Source of the DNA: Urechidicola vernalis
Lineage (GTDB): Bacteria > Bacteroidota > Bacteroidia > Flavobacteriales > Flavobacteriaceae
Direction of reading: 5' to 3'
Length of the DNA: 64,000 nucleotides
NCBI RefSeq assembly: GCF_031846385.1
Contig: NZ_JAVRHV010000001.1
Coordinates: forward strand, 744,001-808,000
Shown one piece after another: positions 17,926 to 25,571 of this stretch (within the stretch, counting starts at the first letter, position 1; each line of letters starts with the position of its first letter). The notes beneath the pieces are model-generated. The model was not told the DNA's origin and ran no database searches. It saw nothing but the letters and a program-made list of their open reading frames with translations. A program made the translations under genes and the position numbers.

Positions 17926-19187
17926 TTAAATTGAGGTTTAATATATCCTGGCTCTCTTCCTTGATAAGTTCCTAATTCTCTTTTCCTTTCCATAACAGAA
18001 AAAGTTACAATATTTTTTTTTGCAAAAATTGACTTTTCATGATTATAAACAATGTATAAGGCTATTCCAAAGTTACCCGATTGAAAAAACTCTTTGTAAA
18101 AAGAACATTTAATTTGATTCACACCTTCAACAAAGTTTATACTTTTTAAATCATAAAATGAAAAAATGGATTCTCCAAGTTCATCTAATAAATGATATGT
18201 AATATGATACTTCTCTGGTTCTTTATAAAAATTGATATTTAAATTTAACTCGATTTCTTCATCCTCAATTATGGGGTCATCATAACTTTTACCGGTATTT
18301 CTTATTCCAATTTCGTTAATCTTAAAGATGTCCTTTTTGTGTTCATCATCAAATTTTGCATAGTTTTTTGAATTAAAATTATCAGTACTCAAGTATTGAT
18401 TTATTACATCATCAACTTCTCCCTCCTTAACTATACAGCCTTTCTCCATTAAAATTGCCTTTGTGCATAGATTTTTTACAGATTGCATATTATGACTTAC
18501 GAATAAAACTGTTCTTCCTAATTCGCCCCTAGAAATATCTTTCATTTTTCCAATGGCTTTTTTTTGAAATTCTGCATCCCCTACCGCTAGTACTTCGTCA
18601 ATTATTAAAATATCTGGTTCTAGAAAAGCTGCTACTGCAAATGCTAAACGTACCGTCATTCCGCTGCTGTAGCGTTTTACTGGAGTATCTATATAACCAT
18701 CACAACCTGAGAACTCAATTATTTCGTCCATTTTATTAGAAATCTCTTGTTTTGTCATTCCTAAAATGGCTCCGTTCAAATAAATGTTTTCTCTTCCTGT
18801 TAATTCACCATGAAATCCTGTTCCTACTTCTAACAAGGAAGCAATACGGCCCTTAAATTTAACAGTACCAGCTGTAGGAGAAGTGATTTTTGAAAGAATC
18901 TTTAACAAAGTCGACTTCCCTGCTCCATTTGCTCCAATAATACCTAAAACTTCTCCTTTTCTAACTTCTAGATTTATGTTATTCAATGCTAATACATAAT
19001 CTGACAAATTAGATGTTGTTCTATCATTTAACTCTCCAACCATTAAATAGGGGTCCTCTTTCCCCATTGCCTTATACCAAAGTTTTTTTATATCCTCTTT
19101 AATCGTAGCATTACCTACAACTCCCAACCTATATTGTTTGGAAAGATTTGCGACTTTTAGAATAACTTCTTCTTGTTCCGGATTCAT
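17907..19187 (-). CDS. wzt: ABC exporter ATPase with C-terminal glycan-recognition domain (Wzt)
   Basis: This 426-residue protein is the ATPase of a polysaccharide ABC exporter. The nucleotide-binding domain (1 to about 250) has Walker A GANGAGKST (85-93), signature YSSGMTVRLA and Walker B PDILIIDEVLAVGD. The additional domain (about 280-420, beta-rich, with IEDEEIELNLNINFY) corresponds to the Wzt C-terminal domain that in known systems recognises a modification at the non-reducing end of the O-antigen before export. Its partner Wzm is encoded upstream, with three genes between. Overlap with the aminotransferase gene is 19 bp. It predicts export of a finished chain rather than the Wzx/Wzy route. 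Confidence 0.95.
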   Translation of the reverse strand: MNPEQEEVILKVANLSKQYRLGVVGNATIKEDIKKLWYKAMGKEDPYLMVGELNDRTTSNLSDYVLALNNINLEVRKGEVLGIIGANGAGKSTLLKILSKITSPTAGTVKFKGRIASLLEVGTGFHGELTGRENIYLNGAILGMTKQEISNKMDEIIEFSGCDGYIDTPVKRYSSGMTVRLAFAVAAFLEPDILIIDEVLAVGDAEFQKKAIGKMKDISRGELGRTVLFVSHNMQSVKNLCTKAILMEKGCIVKEGEVDDVINQYLSTDNFNSKNYAKFDDEHKKDIFKINEIGIRNTGKSYDDPIIEDEEIELNLNINFYKEPEKYHITYHLLDELGESIFSFYDLKSINFVEGVNQIKCSFYKEFFQSGNFGIALYIVYNHEKSIFAKKNIVTFSVMERKRELGTYQGREPGYIKPQFKWERQK

Positions 19188-19237
19188 TATTAGTTTAATT
19201 GACTGTTTTCTTTTTGCACTCTTCTGTAAAGGTAATT

Positions 19238-20194
19238 CTATTTCTGTGGATAAGCATCATATGCCGTATATTTAGTCAAACCAAAGTGATCAAATATTCG
19301 CTGTATTTTATTTAAGTAATCTAAATCATACTCCTTTAAAAATCCTTCTAGATGTTCATTACTATTACTGTTATAATTTCCTTTAAAGTCTGATGAACTT
19401 GGTCTTCTAAAATTAATACTTGAAATTATTTCGAGACTTGACTTTATTTTTAATTCTTTCAAAATTTTGCTGAGTTCGTCTTGAGGATTTATTACCAAAT
19501 CCTCATAAAAAATTGTTAACCATTTATGACTTAGTTTGTGATTTAATATTTCCACATTATTTATACACCACATAGCAATTTGACGTTCTAATCTAGTAGG
19601 CAAGGAATTAATATATTCAGCATTTTTAGCATACCTATCATTGTTTTTACCAACTGGTATTCGAAATTTATAACTTTGATCTAGTTCTTCTATTAATTGC
19701 TGTGTTTCAAACTTTCCAAAATTTATTAATTGAGATTTACTAGTAGTTATTGGATGCCGCAATAAATAAATTGGTTTACGATTAAAATCAAAAGTTGTTG
19801 TCAACCAGGGCAAAATTTGATTTGCTCTAACAAATTTTGTAATTACCAATTTTGAAGAAATCAATTGCTTTAATGAGATATACCTAATAGTCCAATCTGA
19901 ATATACCGTTAGCTTAAATATATTCTTAAACAATTCAAATTCAGCTCTATTTTGAGAACTTTCTTTAATTTTGGGACGCCACCCAAAACCTAATTGTAAA
20001 GGCACAACACCAAAATCAATATGTAAAGGTTCCCAATTAATTACTGTTCTTGGAACTTTTCCTATTAACTCCATAAGCCAAGTACTACCTCCTCTAGGCT
20101 CACTAGAAATAATTATTGAATCGTTTAATTGATATCTTTTAAATTGAAGGATTATTTTTATTAAAATAATCCTAATTTTCTTTTTAAACATCAT
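19238..20194 (-). CDS. PAPS-dependent sulfotransferase family protein
   Basis: This 318-residue protein has the two signatures of sulfotransferases. The 5'-phosphosulfate loop is SSEPRGGSTWLMEL (about 30-43), and the 3'-phosphate motif is YLLRHPITTSKSQ (about 152-164). Such enzymes move sulfate from PAPS to a sugar hydroxyl. It sits between wzt and two GT2 genes, so I infer sulfation of the exported glycan, possibly of the terminal sugar that Wzt recognises. The N-terminus is basic and hydrophobic (KKKIRIILIKIILQF), possibly a membrane-associating helix. No PAPS synthesis genes are in view. The substrate is unknown. Confidence 0.82.
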   Translation of the reverse strand: MMFKKKIRIILIKIILQFKRYQLNDSIIISSEPRGGSTWLMELIGKVPRTVINWEPLHIDFGVVPLQLGFGWRPKIKESSQNRAEFELFKNIFKLTVYSDWTIRYISLKQLISSKLVITKFVRANQILPWLTTTFDFNRKPIYLLRHPITTSKSQLINFGKFETQQLIEELDQSYKFRIPVGKNNDRYAKNAEYINSLPTRLERQIAMWCINNVEILNHKLSHKWLTIFYEDLVINPQDELSKILKELKIKSSLEIISSINFRRPSSSDFKGNYNSNSNEHLEGFLKEYDLDYLNKIQRIFDHFGLTKYTAYDAYPQK

Positions 20195-20196
20195 AA

Positions 20197-21162
20197 CTAT
20201 AATTGATTAATAACTTTTTGATATGATGACATTCCTCTTTGTGCAAACAAATACGAAACTGAAATTACTAATAATAATATTAAATGTGGTAAATAATTAA
20301 ACTTGGTAATTTTAAATACTTTTATGAATTCAAAATAGAAATCCTTAGATCTATTAATATACAGTAAGTATTTTATGGATTTCAAATACATCTTTAAAGC
20401 CCCCTTGAGAGTTTCACTATTTAGTTTCATCTTGTAAACCTGATTAAGAATGTAATATCGTACTTTAATTTCATCATTAATCAAATCAATTTTTCTATTT
20501 TTAAAAGCATCAGTTAATGAACTATCGTGTTTTCTAACATAAACAAGAACTTTATCGAAAATGGTAAAAGTGAAATTTGTTCTAATTACTTCTTTAAATA
20601 TAAACTCAATATCTTCTGCATAACTAAGTTTTTCATTAAATTTTCCTTCCCTTAAAAAAGTTCTATCCCATAGTATTGATTGCAAGTTTATTGTAATTAA
20701 TCCCGAAACAATACCTTGCTGCAAACTATTATTATTGAAATTGTTAAATGGTTTTATTTGATAATCCTTATTATTCAGATTCCCTCGGAAATAGGAAAAA
20801 TTACTGATAACACATTTATAACTACCATGTTCTAATATTCTTACCATAACCTCAATCCTATTGGGATGCATTAAATCATCCGAATCGAACCATTGTATTA
20901 AAACTCCCTTCGCAATTTCTAATCCGTAATTCCTACAAGAATTAACCCCTTTAGGTCTTTTTTTTGGTCTTTTAACATATAAAATTCGATCATCATTATT
21001 AAAAGACTCTAACAATTCATGGGTATTATCTGTAGACCCATCATCAACGATAATACATTCCCAATTATGATAGGATTGATCTATGATTGAATTTAAAGTC
21101 TCAGTAATTAAATGAGCCCTGTTATAAGTTGGAATTATGATTGATACTAAATTGCTCTGCAT
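20197..21162 (-). CDS. Glycosyltransferase family 2 with C-terminal membrane segment
   Basis: This is a 321-residue GT-A glycosyltransferase: LVSIIIPTYNRAHLITETLN, ECIIVDDGSTDNT, RPKGVNSCRNYGLEIA and WFDSDD (about 91-96). A hydrophobic stretch near the end (YLPHLILLLVISVSYLF) suggests a membrane anchor. It closely resembles the adjacent GT2 at 21162 in its first 110 residues, so a tandem duplication is likely. It shares one base with the upstream gene and lies 2 bp before the sulfotransferase gene. The donor is unknown. Confidence 0.9.
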   Translation of the reverse strand: MQSNLVSIIIPTYNRAHLITETLNSIIDQSYHNWECIIVDDGSTDNTHELLESFNNDDRILYVKRPKKRPKGVNSCRNYGLEIAKGVLIQWFDSDDLMHPNRIEVMVRILEHGSYKCVISNFSYFRGNLNNKDYQIKPFNNFNNNSLQQGIVSGLITINLQSILWDRTFLREGKFNEKLSYAEDIEFIFKEVIRTNFTFTIFDKVLVYVRKHDSSLTDAFKNRKIDLINDEIKVRYYILNQVYKMKLNSETLKGALKMYLKSIKYLLYINRSKDFYFEFIKVFKITKFNYLPHLILLLVISVSYLFAQRGMSSYQKVINQL

Positions 21163-22127
21163 TAAACTCTTTTTAACACTCTAAGTAATAATCTCTTCGA
21201 AAAATTAGTATTTAACTTAAACTTAATAATACACCTTTTCGATAATTTATAAAAAAACCATTTTCTAGAATTAATCTTTTTTAACAAATTCTCAAACTCT
21301 ATCAAATCTTGATTAGAAGCATTATGACTAAGTATTTTTAGCAGAAGACTACTCAAACTATTTAAAACAATTTGAATATTTTCACTATCTCCTGAATCTA
21401 AAAAAAACTTTAGAAGTTTATTCCTAGCTCTTAAATAATTTGGGTTTCTTTTCTTAACTACCAAAGTATTACTAATAGATGATGTGTCAGATCTCCGAAT
21501 AAATGACAAAACTTTATTTGAAAAAATAAAAGATTCTATACCCAGACTATACACTTGTTTACAATGAAATAACCATTCTTGTGCCGCAAGCAAATCTTCA
21601 TCGAAAGGTTTGCTAGGTAATAATTCTCTTAACCACAAACATGAAGTTGTTTGCCATCCAATGTCAAATCTAATCATTCCAACCATTGAAAGATTTTCTT
21701 TTTTATTTTCTTTCCAAAGTCGCCCTTTATTTAATTCTTTCTCATTATAAAAAAAAGAAGATTGAGTTACTGTAATTTTACCTTCATTTCCCTTCATTAA
21801 ATTTAAATGAAATTGTAACATGTTTGGATGCCATAAATCATCAGAGTCTAACCAATTAATATATTCTCCATTACTTTTTTCAAAACCAAAATTTCGACAA
21901 GAATTAGCACCTTTTTGTCGATCTGAAGGTCTAAAATAAACTTTTATTCTTTCATCAATTTGATGGTATTCCTTCAACACTTCTATTGTTTCATCAGAAG
22001 AACCATCATCCACAACCAAACACTCCCAATTTTCATAGGACTGCGCTATAACTGAATCAAGAGTAGTCCTAATTACATGTGCACGATTAAAAGTTGGAAT
22101 AATAACAGAAATTAATGGTTTACTCAT
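21162..22127 (-). CDS. Glycosyltransferase family 2
   Basis: This is a 321-residue GT-A glycosyltransferase: PLISVIIPTFNRAHVIRTTL, ECLVVDDGSSDET, RQKGANSCRNFGFEKS and WLDSDDLWHP (DSDD at about residues 97-100 from this start). I chose the ATG at 22127 (MSKPLIS), which begins directly at the conserved fold. A TTG at 22148 would add seven residues. It shares one base with the downstream GT2, with which it forms an apparent tandem duplicate. It follows the wzm gene directly. The donor is unknown. Confidence 0.9.
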   Translation of the reverse strand: MSKPLISVIIPTFNRAHVIRTTLDSVIAQSYENWECLVVDDGSSDETIEVLKEYHQIDERIKVYFRPSDRQKGANSCRNFGFEKSNGEYINWLDSDDLWHPNMLQFHLNLMKGNEGKITVTQSSFFYNEKELNKGRLWKENKKENLSMVGMIRFDIGWQTTSCLWLRELLPSKPFDEDLLAAQEWLFHCKQVYSLGIESFIFSNKVLSFIRRSDTSSISNTLVVKKRNPNYLRARNKLLKFFLDSGDSENIQIVLNSLSSLLLKILSHNASNQDLIEFENLLKKINSRKWFFYKLSKRCIIKFKLNTNFSKRLLLRVLKRV

Positions 22128-22151
22128 CTTACTATTTAATAAGGTCAATTA

Positions 22152-23018
22152 TCATATCGTATCTATAAAGCTTTTTTCCGTTTTATTAAATATTAAAATT
22201 CCTATAAATAGGACAACCAAAGTAACTAAAGCGGTATAAACCAATCCACTCATTACAACATTTCCATCCGACAATATCATATATCTAGCTGCCTCTATTA
22301 CATATGCCATAGGATTGTACTCTACCAACCAAGCGAACTTGGGTAATTTTTCTTGTACCAAACTGATGGGATACATCACAGCCGAAACGTACATTAGTAA
22401 TTGTACTCCAAAATTTAATAAAAACTTTAAATCGCGATATTTAGTAATCATAGAAGAAATAATCATACCTAAGCCAAGTCCAAGAAGTCCCATTAAAATA
22501 ATTAATACCGGAAACAATAAACTATAACTATTTAAACTAATTGACGCTCCATTATAAAAATAATACAAATAAAATCCAGAAAGGATTAATAACTGAATTC
22601 CAAATCGGAACAAATTGGTGATGACAGTCACCAGTGGCATAATCATTCTGGGGAAATACACTTTGCTAAAAATCCCTGCATTGCCCTTAAATGTATCTGA
22701 AGTCCCTGTTAAACAAGACTTAAAATAACCCCAAGTAGTAATTCCTACCATATTGAATAAAAACGGAGGTACAGAGCCTGTATCGATATTGGCGATTTTA
22801 TTAAAAATTAATGTAAAGGTTAAGGCCGTGAGAACAGGTTGAATTAGATACCAAAGAGGTCCTAATATTGTTTGCTTATAGGTTGTTATTATATTGCGTT
22901 TTACAAACAGAAAAAGCAAATCTCGATACTGCCAAACTTCCTTTAGATTTAGACTGAAAAGACTGTTTTTAGGTGTGATTTCATACAACCATTCTTCTTT
23001 TGGGGACTCCTCGTTCAT
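22152..23018 (-). CDS. wzm: ABC exporter permease (Wzm)
   Basis: This 288-residue membrane protein of the ABC-2 exporter family has about six transmembrane segments. A cytosolic N-terminus (EITPKNSLFSLNLKEVWQYR) is followed by LLFLFVKRNIITTYKQTILG, the amphipathic entry helix seen in Wzm/TagG proteins. It forms the channel through which the lipid-linked glycan crosses the inner membrane, powered by the Wzt ATPase encoded at 17907-19187. It overlaps the epimerase gene by 4 bp. Wzm and Wzt genes are normally adjacent; here three genes (two GT2 and the sulfotransferase) lie between them. Confidence 0.94.
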   Translation of the reverse strand: MNEESPKEEWLYEITPKNSLFSLNLKEVWQYRDLLFLFVKRNIITTYKQTILGPLWYLIQPVLTALTFTLIFNKIANIDTGSVPPFLFNMVGITTWGYFKSCLTGTSDTFKGNAGIFSKVYFPRMIMPLVTVITNLFRFGIQLLILSGFYLYYFYNGASISLNSYSLLFPVLIILMGLLGLGLGMIISSMITKYRDLKFLLNFGVQLLMYVSAVMYPISLVQEKLPKFAWLVEYNPMAYVIEAARYMILSDGNVVMSGLVYTALVTLVVLFIGILIFNKTEKSFIDTI

Positions 23019-24076
23019 GATTGCAAGTTATGATATTCTCTGTAAAACTCCACAAACTTCTTGATGCCTTCTTCTACTTTCGTTTCTGGTTTAAAATCTA
23101 TATACTCAAATAGGCTTTCTACATTGGCATACGTTCTGGTAACATCTCCTGGTTGTAAAGGTTTAAACACAATCTTTCCTTTTACACCCAATTCCTTTTC
23201 TATGGCATGTACATAATCCATTAACTGCACTGGTGCATTGTTTCCAATATTAAAGATTTGATAGGTTGCTTTACTTTTTGATGGCGTTGGTTTTTCGGCA
23301 TCAAAATTAGGATTGTTTTTTTGAGGAGGCTTTGGTAATAAACGCTTGATACTTTCTACAATATCAGCAACATAGGTAAAATCTCGACTCATATCTCCAT
23401 TGTTAAACACTTCAAATTCTTTCCCCTCTGTCATTGCTTTTGTAAAAATGTACAATGCCATGTCTGGTCTACCCCATGGCCCATACACTGTAAAGAATCT
23501 TAAGCCCGTACTTGGTACATTAAACAGATGTGCATAGGAATGTGCCATCATTTCATTGGCCTTTTTACTCGCAGCATAAATAGCCAAAGGATGATCGGTA
23601 GAATCATCTTCATTAAAAGGTATGGCTTCGCTTAAGCCATATACAGAACTTGAGGATGCAAATACTAAATGCGCTATTGGGTATGCTCTGCAGCACTCTA
23701 AAACATTTAAAAACCCTGTTATATTATTGTCAACATAATCTTGAGGGTGCGTTAATGAATGTCGTACGCCTGCTTGCGCCGCTAGATTCACAACAAAATC
23801 AAATCTTTCGTTTTCAAACAGTTGAATCATGGATTCTTTATCTTGTAAATCCATTTTAACAAATGAAACCAGCCCTTCTCTTCGATCTAAATCATTAAGG
23901 TCCGCCGTATCAACATCTAATTCCTGTAAACGTGTTAATTTTAAATTTGGATCGTAATAATCATTTAAATTATCAATACCAACAACATCTAGTCCTTCAG
24001 CAACTAATTTCTTTGCTAAATGGAATCCGATGAACCCAGCCACTCCGGTAATCAATACCTTTTTATTTTTCTTCAT
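23015..24076 (-). CDS. Nucleotide-sugar 4-epimerase, UDP-glucuronate epimerase type
   Basis: This 353-residue short-chain dehydrogenase/reductase begins with the NAD-binding GVAGFIG (11-17) and has SSSSVYG and the catalytic Tyr-Lys pair YAASKKA (about 167-173). IDNLNDYYDPNLKLTRLQEL is typical of the UDP-glucuronate 4-epimerase branch. It would convert UDP-GlcA or UDP-GlcNAcA to the galacto form. With the TviB-type dehydrogenase encoded just upstream it provides an acidic sugar donor. It overlaps wzm by 4 bp. Whether the substrate is N-acetylated cannot be decided here. Confidence 0.9.
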   Translation of the reverse strand: MKKNKKVLITGVAGFIGFHLAKKLVAEGLDVVGIDNLNDYYDPNLKLTRLQELDVDTADLNDLDRREGLVSFVKMDLQDKESMIQLFENERFDFVVNLAAQAGVRHSLTHPQDYVDNNITGFLNVLECCRAYPIAHLVFASSSSVYGLSEAIPFNEDDSTDHPLAIYAASKKANEMMAHSYAHLFNVPSTGLRFFTVYGPWGRPDMALYIFTKAMTEGKEFEVFNNGDMSRDFTYVADIVESIKRLLPKPPQKNNPNFDAEKPTPSKSKATYQIFNIGNNAPVQLMDYVHAIEKELGVKGKIVFKPLQPGDVTRTYANVESLFEYIDFKPETKVEEGIKKFVEFYREYHNLQS

Positions 24077-24088
24077 ATCTTTTTAAGA

Positions 24089-24113
24089 CCTGCTTCGACA
24101 GGCTCAGCATGAT
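24089..24113. repeat. Dispersed extragenic repeat, family C
   Basis: The 46-bp gap between the epimerase and the dehydrogenase genes holds CCTGCTTCGACAGG (inverted repeat, 24089-24102) followed by CTCAGCATGA. On the other strand this reads CATGCTGAGCCTGTCGAAGC, a short motif I know from many bacterial intergenic regions. Only this copy is seen in the window. Confidence 0.6.
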
Positions 24114-24122
24114 AATTATTTA

Positions 24123-25409
24123 TTACAATCTTAAATGTGATTTTTCCTTAGGCAACATAGATTTCACATCAAAAATCACATGCGAATCCTCTAAATATTC
24201 CTCTAACTTAATTTCTTTAAACTCATCATGTGCCACTGCAATAATTACGGCTTCATATTTCTTCTTTATATCGCTTAAAGATGATATTAAATCAATTCCG
24301 TATTCATGCTTAACTGCGGAAACGGTAGCCCATGGATCGTAAACATCTACATTTATATCGTATGATTTAATTTCTTCTATAATATCTATGGCGCGCGAAT
24401 TTCTAATATCTGGGCAGTTTTCTTTAAATGCAATTCCTAATACCAACACATCGGCGTTTTTAACAGGAATATCCTTCTTTACCATCAACTTTACAGTCTC
24501 TACGGCAACAAAGGCTCCCATACTATCATTCAATCTTCTACCTGATAATATGATCTCTGGATTGTATCCTAAACTAATCGCCTTTTGCGCCAAGTAATAA
24601 GGGTCTACTCCTATACAATGCCCACCAACCAATCCGGGTTTAAATGGTAAAAAGTTCCATTTTGTACCTGCTGCCTCTAACACTTCGTTGGTATCAATAT
24701 CCATTAATCTGAATATTTTTGACAATTCATTTACAAAGGCAATGTTAATATCTCGTTGTGCATTTTCGATCACTTTTGCAGCCTCAGCCACTTTAATCGA
24801 TTCTGCTTTATGCGTGCCAGCTTCTATTATTGAACCGTATAATTTATCTACAAAATCTGCAATTTCAGGTGTGGAACCAGAAGTCACTTTTAATATTTTA
24901 CTAACAGTACGCTCCTTATCACCCGGATTAATTCTTTCCGGAGAATAACCTGCAAAAAAATATTTGTTAAAAACCAAGCCCGAATGCTTCTCGAGGATAG
25001 GCACACATTCTTCTTCAGTTGCTCCAGGATATACAGTTGATTCATAAATAACCACATCATTTTTTTGCAACACCTTCCCAACTGTTTTACTTGCTTTATA
25101 CAAAGGATTTAAATCTGGTTTTTTATTTTCATCTATAGGAGTTGGTACTGTTATGATGTAAACAGATGCTCTAGACAATTCATCTAATTCATTGGTTAAA
25201 TAAAGTCCTTTCATAGCACTATCAGCCACCAAAACATGCTGTAAATCACTTTTTGAAATTTCCAATGTATGGTCCTTTCCTGTTTTTAACTCATCTATTC
25301 TAGATGCGTTGATATCAAAACCGATTACTTTATATTTCTTTGCAAATTCTACCGCTAAAGGCAAGCCTACATAACCAAGGCCAATAATTGCAATCTTTAT
25401 ATTCTTCAT
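24123..25409 (-). CDS. tviB: UDP-sugar 6-dehydrogenase, TviB/VipA type
   Basis: This is a 428-residue member of the UDP-glucose/GDP-mannose dehydrogenase family. The NAD-binding motif is GLGYVGLPLA (10-19), and the catalytic Cys lies in GGHCIGVDPYYL (about 262-273). The C-terminal UDP-binding domain follows (VLVLGIAFKENCPDIRNSRA). The pattern is that of TviB/WbpO/CapL enzymes, which oxidise UDP-GlcNAc or UDP-GalNAc to the uronic acid with two NAD+. It is the first gene of the polysaccharide operon. A TAnnTTTG box 16-23 bp upstream of its ATG is the likely promoter for the whole 25-kb transcript. UDP-glucose as substrate cannot be excluded. Confidence 0.92.
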   Translation of the reverse strand: MKNIKIAIIGLGYVGLPLAVEFAKKYKVIGFDINASRIDELKTGKDHTLEISKSDLQHVLVADSAMKGLYLTNELDELSRASVYIITVPTPIDENKKPDLNPLYKASKTVGKVLQKNDVVIYESTVYPGATEEECVPILEKHSGLVFNKYFFAGYSPERINPGDKERTVSKILKVTSGSTPEIADFVDKLYGSIIEAGTHKAESIKVAEAAKVIENAQRDINIAFVNELSKIFRLMDIDTNEVLEAAGTKWNFLPFKPGLVGGHCIGVDPYYLAQKAISLGYNPEIILSGRRLNDSMGAFVAVETVKLMVKKDIPVKNADVLVLGIAFKENCPDIRNSRAIDIIEEIKSYDINVDVYDPWATVSAVKHEYGIDLISSLSDIKKKYEAVIIAVAHDEFKEIKLEEYLEDSHVIFDVKSMLPKEKSHLRL

Positions 25410-25425
25410 TGTAATTGAATCTACA

Positions 25426-25433
25426 CAAATTTA
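25426..25433 (-). promoter_or_regulatory. Promoter -7 box of the polysaccharide operon
   Basis: On the minus strand the sequence is TAAATTTG, a perfect TAnnTTTG box, with TTTG at 25456-25459 about 22 bp further upstream. The predicted transcription start is near 25420, giving a leader of about 10 nt before the tviB ATG. No other equally good box precedes the operon. Confidence 0.65.
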
Positions 25434-25523
25434 AAATTTATTCAAGAAAATGATTCAAATCTGCTTTATAATTTCCCGAAGTTGTAAACAGATTATTAAG
25501 TTTTTAAAATTTAAACATAAGCA

Positions 25524-25554
25524 TTGATACTAAACTTCAATCTTCTTATTTTTG
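25524..25554 (+). promoter_or_regulatory. Promoter of ftcD (TTG, 20 bp, TATTTTTG)
   Basis: TTG at 25524-25526 and TATTTTTG at 25547-25554 are separated by 20 bp, matching the Bacteroidota -33/-7 promoter. The predicted transcription start is near 25560. This rules out the upstream TTG at 25524 as translation start and supports the ATG at 25572. Confidence 0.75.
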
Positions 25555-25571
25555 AAGGAAATAACTTTAGC

